NCBI GenBank assembly: GCA_964441925.1
Contig: CAYTVY010000014.1
Span: 1 to 28,894, forward strand
Length of the DNA: 28,894 nucleotides
Direction: 5' to 3'
DNA from: Geothermobacter sp964441925
GTDB taxonomy: Bacteria; Desulfobacterota; Desulfuromonadia; Desulfuromonadales; Geothermobacteraceae
Shown here: piece by piece, positions 1 through 7,078 of the stretch
Numbering within the stretch: position 1 is the stretch's first letter
Layout of the letters: each line of letters begins with the position of its first letter
The notes under the pieces: model-generated
The model's input: the letters and a program-made list of their open reading frames with translations, nothing else
The model's database searches: none
Told to the model about the DNA's origin: nothing
Translations under genes and position numbers: made by a program

Positions 1-1
1 G

Positions 2-685
2 GCCGGCGGCGGTTCGCTGCTGACCCTGCCGCTGCTGATCTTCATGGGCCTGCCGTCGGCGATGGCCAACGGCACCAACCGGGTGGCGATCTTTTGCCAG
101 AACATCTTCGCCATCCGCGGTTTTCGCCAGAAGGGGATGCTGCCGCTGCGGCTGGCGCTTCTGTGCACGCCGCCGGCGCTGGTCGGCAGCTGGCTGGGGG
201 CGAACCTGGCCGTCAGTCTCGATGACCAGCTGTTCAAGCGCATCCTGGCGCTGATCATGATCGGGGTGATGATCTTCACCGCCCTCGACCCGATGAAACG
301 CATCCGGCAGCAGCAGGTCGCCTTCGGCTTTGGGCGCAAGCTGGTGCTGGCGCTCAGTTTTTTCGGGGTCGGCGTCTACGGCGGTTTCGTCCAGGCCGGC
401 GTCGGCTTCATCGTCATCACCGCCCTTCTGGTGCACGGCCTCGATCTGGTGCGCATCAACGCCATCAAGGTCTTCGTGATCTTCTGCTACACCTTCATCG
501 CCCTCGGTGTCTTCATCTGGCACGGCCAGGTCGACTGGCCGCTCGGCCTGGCGCTGGCGGCCGGCAACTCGCTCGGCGGCACCATCGGCCCGAAACTGGC
601 GGTGGCCAAGGGGCACGACTGGATCAAAAGGGTGGTCACCGTCACCGTGCTGGTCTTCGCCCTGAAGCTGCTGCTCTTTCCGTAG
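2..685 (+). CDS. TSUP-family (TauE/SafE-like) membrane permease, 5'-truncated by the window edge
   Basis: The frame is open from the first bases, so the true start lies upstream; about 227 residues are visible and the internal ATG at 44 is not the start. The protein is strongly hydrophobic with about six to seven membrane segments. It carries glycine-rich repeats typical of the sulfite exporter TauE/SafE (TSUP) family: a GGSLLTLPLL stretch followed by ANGTNRVA, and in the second half a related GGFVQAGVGFIVITALL stretch. Such proteins are inner-membrane permeases for small, often sulfur-containing anions such as sulfite, sulfoacetate or thiosulfate; nothing here fixes the substrate. The gene converges on znuB, and the 68-bp interval holds a copy of a dispersed 34-bp repeat. 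The family call is confident and the substrate is unknown. Confidence 0.85.
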   Translation, partial: AGGGSLLTLPLLIFMGLPSAMANGTNRVAIFCQNIFAIRGFRQKGMLPLRLALLCTPPALVGSWLGANLAVSLDDQLFKRILALIMIGVMIFTALDPMKRIRQQQVAFGFGRKLVLALSFFGVGVYGGFVQAGVGFIVITALLVHGLDLVRINAIKVFVIFCYTFIALGVFIWHGQVDWPLGLALAAGNSLGGTIGPKLAVAKGHDWIKRVVTVTVLVFALKLLLFP

Positions 686-695
686 CCCGAAAATT

Positions 696-729
696 GGCTT
701 GCGCCATTCGCCGGTGACCGGCTCACTGG
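696..729 (+). repeat. Dispersed 34-bp intergenic repeat, copy A
   Basis: The core begins GGCTTGCGCCATTCGCC and ends GGCTCACTGG. It matches copy B at 2826-2859 at 27 of 34 positions and the reverse complement of copy C at 3842-3875 at 28 of 34. It lies between the convergent 3' ends of the permease and znuB genes. Confidence 0.6.
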
Positions 730-753
730 CCCCCCCGTGGCTTCAGCAGCCCC

Positions 754-1536
754 TCAGCGCCGGCGGCGCAGCAGCGAAAGCAGGAAGAGACCGGCCGCCG
801 CCAGAACGATAGACGGCCCGGCGGGTGTATCCCAGTGCCAGGAGGCGGTCAGTCCGCCGGCCACCGCCAGCATGCCGATGCCGGAGGCGGCCGCCGCCAT
901 GCTTTCGGGCGCCGTCGTCCACTGCCGGGCGGCGGCAGCGGGAATGATCAGCAGGGCGGTGACCAGAATCAGGCCGACGATCTTCATCAGGATCGCCACC
1001 ACCAGGGCCAGCATCAGCAGGAAGAGGGCCTTGATCAGGTCGACCCGCACTCCTTCCACCCGCGCCAGATCCTCGTCGGCGGTCAGGCAGAGCAGGGGGC
1101 GCCAGAGCCACCCGAGTAGCAGCAGGGCACTTCCGCCGCCGAGATAGATCCACCACAGGTCTCCGGTCGAGGTGGCGAGAATGTCACCGAACAGGTAACC
1201 GAGCAGATCGACCCGGACCTGCTCCATGAAGGAAAGGACCACCAGGCCGAGGGCCAGCGCGGTGTGACTGAGGATGCCGAGCAGGGTGTCGCCGGCCAGT
1301 CGCCCGCCTCGCTGCAGCAGAAAAAGCAGCAGGGCGAGCAGCAGGCAGACGAAGGTGACACCGGCCAGCGGTGCCAGGTCGAAGAAGAGGGCGCCGGCGA
1401 TGCCGAGCAGGGCGGCGTGCGCCAGGGTGTCGCCGAAATAGGCCAGGCGGCGCCAGACGATGAAAGAGCCGTAGGGACCGGCGACCAGGGCAACACCCAG
1501 ACCGCCGGCCAGGGCCCGCAGCAGAAAGTCATCCAT
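754..1536 (-). CDS. znuB: Zinc ABC transporter, membrane permease ZnuB
   Basis: This 260-residue, highly hydrophobic protein belongs to the ABC-3 (ZnuB/TroC/MntB) permease family, which forms the inner-membrane channel for zinc or manganese. Family features include the N-terminal GPYGSFIVWRRLAYFGDTLAH stretch near residues 20-41, the DLLGYLFGDIL motif in the middle and the GLILVTALLIIPAAAAR segment near residue 190. About seven to eight membrane helices are apparent. Its start overlaps the end of znuC by 8 nt, so the two are translationally coupled within zur-znuC-znuB. Zinc rather than manganese is inferred from the linked Zur regulator, the Zur box upstream and the His-rich end of ZnuC. Confidence 0.93.
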   Translation of the reverse strand: MDDFLLRALAGGLGVALVAGPYGSFIVWRRLAYFGDTLAHAALLGIAGALFFDLAPLAGVTFVCLLLALLLFLLQRGGRLAGDTLLGILSHTALALGLVVLSFMEQVRVDLLGYLFGDILATSTGDLWWIYLGGGSALLLLGWLWRPLLCLTADEDLARVEGVRVDLIKALFLLMLALVVAILMKIVGLILVTALLIIPAAAARQWTTAPESMAAAASGIGMLAVAGGLTASWHWDTPAGPSIVLAAAGLFLLSLLRRRR

Positions 1537-2269
1537 GGTGATGCCCCCGGTGATGATCGGTTTCGTGACTGTAGACAGCCAGGTTGCCGCTGGCGGCGGG
1601 TCCGAACATATCGAGAAATTCCCCGGTGCGGGCCACCGACTCGGGGCTGCCGGTGCAGCAGATGTGGCGATTGAGGCAGAGCACCCGGTCGGTCGCCGCC
1701 ATCACCAGGTGCAGATCGTGTGAAACCAGCAGGATGCCGCAACCGCGCCGGGCACGGATTTCGGCCAGCAGCCGGTAGAGCTCGGCCTGACCGTGGACGT
1801 CGATCCCCTGGGCCGGCTCGTCGAGCACCAGCAGCTGCGGGTTCCGCAGCAGGGCGCGGGCCAGCAGCAGCCGCTGGAGCTCCCCCCCCGAAAGATGGCC
1901 GATCTGGTGGTCGATCCGCGTCTGCAGCCCCACTTCGGCAAGGATGCGGCGCCGGCTGCCGGCAGCGGCCGGCCCGGCCAGCGAGAGGAACCGGCGGGCC
2001 GTGAGAGGAAAACTGGGATCGATGGCCAGTTTCTGCGGCATGTAGCCGATCCGCAGACCCGGCAGCCGGCAGACCCGGCCGGTGGTGGGGGGCAGCAGGC
2101 CGAGAGCCAGTTTCAGCAGGGTGGTCTTGCCGGCACCGTTGGGGCCGATGATGGTCAGAATCTCCCCCGGACGCACCACGAGACTGACATCCTCGATCAG
2201 CAGGCGGTCCCCGGTACGGTAACTCACATCCACCAGTTCGAGCAGGGGCCGGTCGGCGGCCTCAGTCAT
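1529..2269 (-). CDS. znuC: Zinc ABC transporter, ATP-binding protein ZnuC
   Basis: A 246-residue ABC ATPase that would energise zinc import through ZnuB. Visible motifs are Walker A GPNGAGKT (42-49), signature LSGGE (126-130), Walker B LVLDEP (147-152) and a switch His in LVSHD (181-185). The protein ends in a short His-rich tail (HETDHHRGHHHG, six His), a plausible metal-binding end. I chose ATG 2269 because homology begins immediately (LLELVDVSYRTG); the frame is open further upstream but that part lies inside zur. The start overlaps the zur stop by 8 nt and the end overlaps znuB by 8 nt, so the three genes form one coupled transcription unit. Confidence 0.93.
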   Translation of the reverse strand: MTEAADRPLLELVDVSYRTGDRLLIEDVSLVVRPGEILTIIGPNGAGKTTLLKLALGLLPPTTGRVCRLPGLRIGYMPQKLAIDPSFPLTARRFLSLAGPAAAGSRRRILAEVGLQTRIDHQIGHLSGGELQRLLLARALLRNPQLLVLDEPAQGIDVHGQAELYRLLAEIRARRGCGILLVSHDLHLVMAATDRVLCLNRHICCTGSPESVARTGEFLDMFGPAASGNLAVYSHETDHHRGHHHG

Positions 2270-2756
2270 CTGTTCCCTCCCGACAGTGCCGACAGAGCCC
2301 GAAGATCTCCACCGTCTGCTCTTCGACGGTGAACCCGACGCGCCGGGAAGCATCGTGGATCGAGGCGTCCACCTGGTGGACGTTCAGTTCGTCCAGGGCG
2401 TGACAGGAGCGGCAGATGAGAAACTGGCCGCTGTGCGGCTCGTCCGGCCGGCAACAGCCGATCCAGGCGTTGAGCGAGGCGATGCGGTGGATCAGGCCGA
2501 GCCGGTGCAGAAAGTCGAGGGTGCGGTAGACGGTCGGAGGCGCCGCCCGGCCCTGTCGCCGCAGGCGGGCGAGCAGGTCGTAGGCGCCAACCGGCCGGTG
2601 ACTCTGCCAGATCAGCTTGAGCACCTGCCGCCGCAGCGGCGTCAGGCGAACCCCCTGCCGGCGACAGAGCTGTTCCGCCCTGGCAAGGGCCTGGCGGACG
2701 CAGGCGTCATGATCGTGGTCGGGAGCAAAGGACGGGGAGCGGCACCCTGCCGGCAT
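2262..2756 (-). CDS. zur: Fur-family zinc-uptake regulator (Zur)
   Basis: A 164-residue Fur-family repressor. The N-terminal winged-helix domain (about 20-95) contains the DNA-recognition segment PTVYRTLDFLHRLGLIHRI, and the C-terminal dimerisation domain has two CxxC pairs, CRSC (115-118) and CRHC (155-158), the structural zinc site of the family. HSGQFLIC just before the first pair is also typical. It is assigned to Zur rather than Fur because it is the first gene of an operon with znuCB, is divergent from znuA, and a GTTATA-N-TATAAC palindrome of the Zur type sits between them. This implies autoregulation: zinc-loaded protein would repress both directions. Confidence 0.9.
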   Translation of the reverse strand: MPAGCRSPSFAPDHDHDACVRQALARAEQLCRRQGVRLTPLRRQVLKLIWQSHRPVGAYDLLARLRRQGRAAPPTVYRTLDFLHRLGLIHRIASLNAWIGCCRPDEPHSGQFLICRSCHALDELNVHQVDASIHDASRRVGFTVEEQTVEIFGLCRHCREGTDD

Positions 2757-2825
2757 GGCATCCTCCTGCGCGTGTCATGGTCGCGGGCTGGCGGTGGGAC
2801 TGAATGTGTAACACCTGAATCCGCG

Positions 2826-2859
2826 GGCTTGCGCTATTCGCCAGTGGCAAGCTCACGGA
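2826..2859 (+). repeat. Dispersed 34-bp intergenic repeat, copy B
   Basis: The core begins GGCTTGCGCTATTCGCC and ends CAAGCTCACGGA. It is 29 of 34 identical to copy C (reverse strand). Together with its flanks it forms an imperfect palindrome: AATCCG and GCTTGC on the left pair with GCAAGC and CGGATT on the right. It lies in the zur/znuA divergent region, just upstream of the Zur box. Confidence 0.6.
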
Positions 2860-2864
2860 TTTAA

Positions 2865-2877
2865 GTTATACTATAAC
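2865..2877. promoter_or_regulatory. Zur box in the zur/znuA divergent promoter
   Basis: A perfect 13-bp palindrome, GTTATA-C-TATAAC, matching the core of the known proteobacterial Zur operator (GTTATANTATAAC). It contains TATACT reading toward znuA and TATAGT reading toward zur, either of which could act as a -10 element. A repressor here would therefore shut both promoters. It lies 55 bp before the znuA start and 108 bp before the zur start. Confidence 0.85.
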
Positions 2878-2932
2878 ATAACATTGGATCGAACCGGCAC
2901 AAGGACTGCCGGCCGTGCAGGAGGGCGGAAAA

Positions 2933-3880
2933 ATGACGTTGATGGTGCGCGGGACGGTTTGGCTCGTCTGCTGGCTGCTGGCCGCCACGCCGGCGTTCGC
3001 GGCTCCCAGGGTGGTGGCGAGCCTGAAGCCGCTGGCCGATTTGGCGGCGGGCGTGCTCGACGATCCCGACCAGGTCGGCCTGCTCTTGCCCGGGGGCGCC
3101 TCACCGCACAGCTTCAGCCTGCGCCCCTCCCAGATGCGGACCCTGGCCAGGGCGGATCTGGTGATCTGGGTGGGCCCCGTCCTGGAGAGCTTTCTGGTCC
3201 GTCACCTCGCTTCCCTGCCGCCGGAGAGGCTGCTGACCTTCAGCGCCCTGCCGGGCGTCCGGCTGCTGCCCGCCCGCCGGGCGGGAGCCTGGCAGCCCAA
3301 GGTGCCGGCAGAGGACGACAGCGGCCCTTTCGATCCCCACCTCTGGCTCGACCCGGACAATGCCCGGCTGCTGGTGCGAAAACTGGCCGAACGGCTGGCC
3401 GCCATCGATCCGGCCCACGGGGCCGGTTACCGGCAACGGGCCGAACGTCTGGACAGCCGCATCGCCGCCCTGCGGCGCCGGCTCGACAGGCAGCTGGCCG
3501 CCGTCCGCAACCGCCCCTACCTGGTTTTCCACGACGCCTACCGGTACTTCGAACAGGCCTTCGACCTCGAACCGCTGGGCGCCCTGGCCATCCATCCCGA
3601 CCGGCCGCCGGGCGCGCGGCGGCTGGGACAGCTGCGCGACCTGCTGCGCCGCAGCGGTGCCGTCTGCGTCTTCAGTGAACCGCAGTTCGAGCCGAAACTG
3701 CTGCAGGCCCTCACCGGGGGGCTGGCCGTTCGCCACGGACAGCTCGATCCGCTCGGCGTGGACCGGCCCGTTGACGGCGCCTCCTATCTCGCACTGCTGG
3801 CCGGTCTCGGCGACAGCCTGACCACCTGCCTGAGCCCTGAATCAGTGAGCTTGTCACCGGCGAACAGCGCAAGTCATTGA
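2933..3880 (+). CDS. znuA: Zinc ABC transporter, periplasmic binding protein ZnuA
   Basis: A 315-residue cluster A-I solute-binding protein that would deliver zinc to ZnuBC. A Sec signal peptide covers about residues 1-23, ending in TPAFA. Candidate metal-ligand regions of the family are present: SPHSF after the first strand, FDPHLWLDPDNA, VFHDAY and FSEPQF. It lacks the long His/Asp-rich loop of many ZnuA proteins; the corresponding stretch before FDPHLWLD is short and has no His. ATG 2933 is chosen for its upstream GGAGG; GTG 2915 and ATG 2942 are alternatives. The last 12 or so codons are made of the dispersed 34-bp repeat, so the C-terminal tail (SVSLSPANSASH) is probably not ancestral. 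It is divergent from zur-znuCB and under the same Zur box. Confidence 0.92.
   Translation: MTLMVRGTVWLVCWLLAATPAFAAPRVVASLKPLADLAAGVLDDPDQVGLLLPGGASPHSFSLRPSQMRTLARADLVIWVGPVLESFLVRHLASLPPERLLTFSALPGVRLLPARRAGAWQPKVPAEDDSGPFDPHLWLDPDNARLLVRKLAERLAAIDPAHGAGYRQRAERLDSRIAALRRRLDRQLAAVRNRPYLVFHDAYRYFEQAFDLEPLGALAIHPDRPPGARRLGQLRDLLRRSGAVCVFSEPQFEPKLLQALTGGLAVRHGQLDPLGVDRPVDGASYLALLAGLGDSLTTCLSPESVSLSPANSASH
3842..3875 (-). repeat. Dispersed 34-bp repeat, copy C, overlapping the znuA 3' end
   Basis: Read on the minus strand it begins GACTTGCGCTGTTCGCC and ends CAAGCTCACTGA. It is 29 of 34 identical to copy B and 28 of 34 to copy A. It encodes the last residues of ZnuA, and a 12-nt piece of its flank (CACTGATTCAGG) recurs near 3986. 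Confidence 0.6.
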
Positions 3881-3915
3881 CCCGCCTGCGCTTCCCGAAA
3901 ATCGCCGGCGAACCT

Positions 3916-4033
3916 AAGGGTGCGCCTTGGATTTTTGGAAACCACATTCAGGCCAAGCACTTACACCCTTCATCCGGCACAAACCCACTGATTCAGGTGG
4001 ACGCCAACTGATCCCGCGGCTGTCGCGCGACAG
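3916..4033. repeat. Inverted-repeat-rich intergenic region between znuA and the M48 protease gene
   Basis: The 289-bp interval after znuA has no credible gene. It holds a nested inverted repeat in which AAGGGTG (3916-3922) pairs with CACCCTT (3964-3970) and CTTGG (3926-3930) pairs with CCAAG (3953-3957). A perfect 14-bp palindrome, CTGTCGCGCGACAG, sits at 4020-4033. The structures may end znuA transcription or be repeat remnants; no long T-run follows them. Confidence 0.4.
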
Positions 4034-4169
4034 TCGCCGCGACGTTGCCCTGGCGGCCATCCTTCCCGGAAACCGCCCTTTTGCCGGGCCGCCGGGCCGG
4101 CACACTTTGTGTTAGGACGGATGATGTCCCCCGTCACAAGGACGCGGAAAAACAAAGGAGGTGCCCGCG

Positions 4170-5066
4170 ATGACTGCCTGGCGCATCGACCCGCAAGCCT
4201 GGCTGTACAACCTGCTGCGGAACCGGCTGCAGTCCCTGCTGCTGGTTGCCTGCACGGTCAGCATTCCGGCCCTGGCGGGCTGGCTGCTCTGGGGATGGGA
4301 GGGGCTGCTGATGCTCGCTCCGCCGGTTCTGGTGCTCCTGCTGCTCGGGGTCCGGATGCCGCCACGGCTGGTGATGCGCCTCTTCCGGGCGCGTCCGCTG
4401 TCGGTCGCCGAGGTGCCCCGGCTCTACCGGCTGGTCGGGGAACTGGCGACCCGGGCGGAGTTGCCGCGGGTTCCCGACCTCTACCTGCTGCAGACACCGA
4501 TGGTCAACGCCTTCGCCGCCGGCCATCCGGACGAGGCCGCGGTGGCCGTCACCTCCGGCCTGCTGCAGACCCTGGATCAGCGGGAGCTGGCCGGCGTGCT
4601 GGCGCACGAGATCAGCCATATCCGCAACCGCGACCTGCGCCTGATGGCCCTGGCCGGCTGGTGCGAGCAGGTAACGTCCCTGCTGGCCGGTCTCGGCCTG
4701 CTGCTGATCCTGTTCAACCTGCCGCAGCTTCTGCTCGGCCGGCTGCGGCTCGATCCGGTGGCGCTGCTGCTTCTGCTGGCCGCGCCTCACCTGGCTTCCC
4801 TGCTGCAGCGGGGCCTGTCGCGGGTGCGGGAATTCGATGCCGATCTGAATGCCGTCATGCTGACCGGCGATCCCGAAGGCCTGGCGCGGGCCCTGGCCCG
4901 CCTGGAATGGCGGCAGCGCTCCTTCTGGCGCCGGATGTTCGGCCCGGCTCCCGTCGAGCTGCCCTATCTGCTGCGGACCCATCCCCCGACCGAAGAGCGG
5001 CTGCGGCGGCTGTCGGATGTCAGCCTCGCCGGCCGCGTGCGGCTCCGGCCCGTATTCCCGGCCTGA
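4170..5066 (+). CDS. HtpX-like M48 family membrane metalloprotease
   Basis: A 298-residue zinc protease of the inner membrane. Two membrane segments near residues 20-62 precede the catalytic domain. The zinc motif HEISH is at 146-150, and the third ligand is probably E221 in REFDAD, the usual M48 arrangement. A second hydrophobic pair lies at about 165-212 between these motifs. TPMVNAFAAG (109-118) is a conserved family stretch. HtpX-type enzymes degrade damaged membrane proteins; that role is inferred here. ATG 4170 is preceded by AAAGGAGG at good spacing, whereas GTG 4161 touches the ribosome site. The gene is convergent with the nickel operon, with only 4 bp between the two stop codons. 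Confidence 0.88.
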   Translation: MTAWRIDPQAWLYNLLRNRLQSLLLVACTVSIPALAGWLLWGWEGLLMLAPPVLVLLLLGVRMPPRLVMRLFRARPLSVAEVPRLYRLVGELATRAELPRVPDLYLLQTPMVNAFAAGHPDEAAVAVTSGLLQTLDQRELAGVLAHEISHIRNRDLRLMALAGWCEQVTSLLAGLGLLLILFNLPQLLLGRLRLDPVALLLLLAAPHLASLLQRGLSRVREFDADLNAVMLTGDPEGLARALARLEWRQRSFWRRMFGPAPVELPYLLRTHPPTEERLRRLSDVSLAGRVRLRPVFPA

Positions 5067-5070
5067 ACGC

Positions 5071-5997
5071 TCAGTGTTCGTGGTCGTGCGGCTCCCGGTC
5101 GTGGTCGGGATGCTCATGATCGTGATAGAGCCGCTCCGGCGGATGGTCATGCCCCGCCTCGGCATCATGCTGATGTACGAAGCGGTGGCTGTGTTCGTGC
5201 TCGTGCTCGTGCGGATGGCTGTGCACCAGGTCGCCGTGCCGGTGCTCATGCTCGTGCAGGTGGCGGTGCCGGTGGGAATGCTCGTGCACATGCTGCAGCC
5301 GGCGGATCTCCACGGCACAGCGGTCGCGGTAGGTGTAGTCAAGACCGTTGAGTGATGCCAGCTCGCCGGCATCGAGAAAGGTCGCCGTCGGCAGATCGTG
5401 GAGAATCGTGCCCCGGTGCATGACCAGCGTCCGGGTCGTCAGGCGGCGGACGAAAAACATGTCGTGCGTCACCAGCAGCAGGGTGCAGTCCAGCCCCTCC
5501 AGAATCCCGAGCAGCAACTCCTCACCCTGGGGATCGAGCCCCGCCGTCGGCTCGTCGAGCACCAGAACCTCCGGCTCGAGCGCCAGGACACTGGCCAGGG
5601 CCAGGCGTTTGCGCTCGCCTCCCGAGAGTTTCAGCGGAATCCTCTCCTCGAATCCCTGCAACCGGACCCGGGCCAGGGCATCGGCGACCCGGCGCGCCAC
5701 CTCCCGCTCGCTGTATCCCTGTTGCCGCAGACCGAAGGCGACCTCGTCGAAGACGCTGGCGCAGAACAGCTGGTCGGCACAGTCCTGGAAGACCAGGCTG
5801 ATGTTCTGCCAGAGCCGCCCCAGGCTGCGGCGGTCGACCGGCCGGCCGGCAAAGCGGTACCGGCCCCGGCCCCGGTGAATGCCGAGCAGACAGGCAAGCA
5901 GGGTGCTCTTGCCGGCCCCGTTTTCCCCGACCAGGGCCACCCGCTCACCCCGGGCGATCCGCAGGTCGATGCCACGCAGGGCGCGGGTACCGTCCGG
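5071..5997 (-). CDS. nikO: Nickel ECF transporter ATPase NikO/CbiO, second ABC domain plus His-rich tail (part of a fused gene)
   Basis: This is the C-terminal part of a tandem ABC ATPase whose N-terminal part lies at 6098-7046. Removing the false 155-base insertion at the N run joins both into one 606-residue reading frame. Numbered in the joined protein, the second domain has Walker A GENGAGKST (322-330), signature LSGGE (422-426), Walker B VLDEPT (444-449) and a switch motif VTHD. From about residue 534 to the end, 28 of 73 residues are His, mostly alternating with Glu, Arg, Asp or Ser. Such a tail would bind nickel or other divalent ions in the cytoplasm, as storage, buffer or sensor; this is an inference from composition. 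GTG 5940, sometimes an apparent start, is internal and part of GERVALVGENG. Confidence 0.88.
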   Translation of the reverse strand, partial: PDGTRALRGIDLRIARGERVALVGENGAGKSTLLACLLGIHRGRGRYRFAGRPVDRRSLGRLWQNISLVFQDCADQLFCASVFDEVAFGLRQQGYSEREVARRVADALARVRLQGFEERIPLKLSGGERKRLALASVLALEPEVLVLDEPTAGLDPQGEELLLGILEGLDCTLLLVTHDMFFVRRLTTRTLVMHRGTILHDLPTATFLDAGELASLNGLDYTYRDRCAVEIRRLQHVHEHSHRHRHLHEHEHRHGDLVHSHPHEHEHEHSHRFVHQHDAEAGHDHPPERLYHDHEHPDHDREPHDHEH

Positions 5998-6152
5998 NNN
6001 NNNNNNNNNNNNNNNNNNNNNNNNNNNNNNNNNNNNNNNNNNNNNNNNNNNNNNNNNNNNNNNNNNNNNNNNNNNNNNNNNNNNNNNNNNNNNNNNNGCT
6101 CACCCCGGGCGATCCGCAGGTCGATGCCACGCAGGGCGCGGGTACCGTCCGG
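5943..6152. other. Assembly gap: 100 N between exact 55-bp direct repeats
   Basis: The N run is 5998-6097. The 55 bases before it (5943-5997) are identical to the 55 bases after it (6098-6152). This is the signature of two contigs sharing one k-mer of 55 that were scaffolded with a fixed 100-N spacer. Deleting 155 bases brings the frames on both sides into register (7046-155 and 5940 are both multiples of 3 apart), giving an uninterrupted ABC domain. Confidence 0.93.
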
Positions 6153-7046
6153 GTAACGGAAATGGAAGTCCTCCAGCTCGATGAGCAGCTCCGTCGCCAT
6201 CGCCGGTGCTGGCGCCGGGGAGGACATCTCATCGTCCCGCAACGTTTCCCCGGATGGGGCCGGCTCCACCTCCGCCGGGCCAGCCGCAAAGCGGAAGGAG
6301 AAATCGAGGCCGTGCTCCCGCAGGGAGGCCCGGTGGGACACCAGTTCGCGCACGCTGTAGTCGTGATGGATGCGGCCGGCATCGAGCACCACCGCCCGGT
6401 CGCAGAGCTCGTAGAGAAAGAGCAGATCGTGGCTGATGACGATCAGGGTGCCGGGAAAGTCGCGCAGCAGGTCGACGAAGACCGCTTCCTGTCGGGGATC
6501 GAGGTTGGCGGTCGGCTCGTCGAGGATCAGCACCTCCGGCCGCATCGCCAGCAGCCCGGCCAGGGCGGCCCGCTTCTTCTGGCCGTAACTCAGGGCGTGG
6601 GGCGGCTTGCCGATCAGATCGAGCAGGCCGACCTGCTGCAGGGCCCGCTTGGCGGCGATCTCCGCCTCCCTGGCCGACAGCCCCTGGTTGCGGGGGCCGA
6701 AGGCGACATCCTCCAGCAGGCTGTGGCAGAACAGCTGATCGTCCGGGTCCTGGAAGAGCAGGCCGATCTCCAGCCGGGCCTGTCCGAGATGCGCCCCCTG
6801 CAGGGGCCGGCCCTTGTAGAAGACCTCGCCCCGGTCGGGCCGCAGCAGGCCGCACAGCTGTTTGACCAGGGTCGTCTTGCCGGAGCCGTTGTGCCCCACC
6901 AGCGCCAGCCGGTCACCGGGAGCGACCGCAAGGTCGATTCCCTTCAGGGCCTGGTGCCCGCCGGGATAGGCATAGTCCAGGCCGCGCAGGGCGAACAGGG
7001 ATTCTCCCGGGTTGGGCAATGGGGCCGGACGGTTGAGATCGTGCAT
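6098..7046 (-). CDS. nikO: Nickel ECF transporter ATPase NikO/CbiO, first ABC domain (N-terminal part of a fused gene)
   Basis: This is the first half of the tandem ATPase that powers the nickel ECF transporter. It starts at ATG 7046, 32 bp after nikQ, without an obvious ribosome site. Walker A is GHNGSGKT (51-58), the signature is LSYGQ (152-156, a variant of LSGGQ), Walker B is ILDEPT (174-179) and the switch His is 206 in SHD. The CbiO/EcfA family motif FQDPDDQLF is at 99-107. A Pro/Ala-rich linker of about 30 residues (255-285) leads to the second domain, which is interrupted here by the artificial N run and continues at 5071-5997. Most NikMQO systems use one single-domain ATPase as a homodimer, so fusion of two unequal domains is notable. 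Confidence 0.9.
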
Positions 7047-7078
7047 GATGTCAGGGCCAAAGGCTGAAGGCTAAGAAT

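Noticed and set aside
2808..2814. Second NikR site, a GTAACAC half-site near zur
   Set aside because: No GTGTTAC partner lies 13-14 nt upstream, and the region already has a convincing Zur box.
5631..7046. Frameshifted or pseudogene nikO
   Set aside because: The frame change is caused by the 155-base artefact at the N run; collapsing the repeated 55-mer restores the frame exactly.
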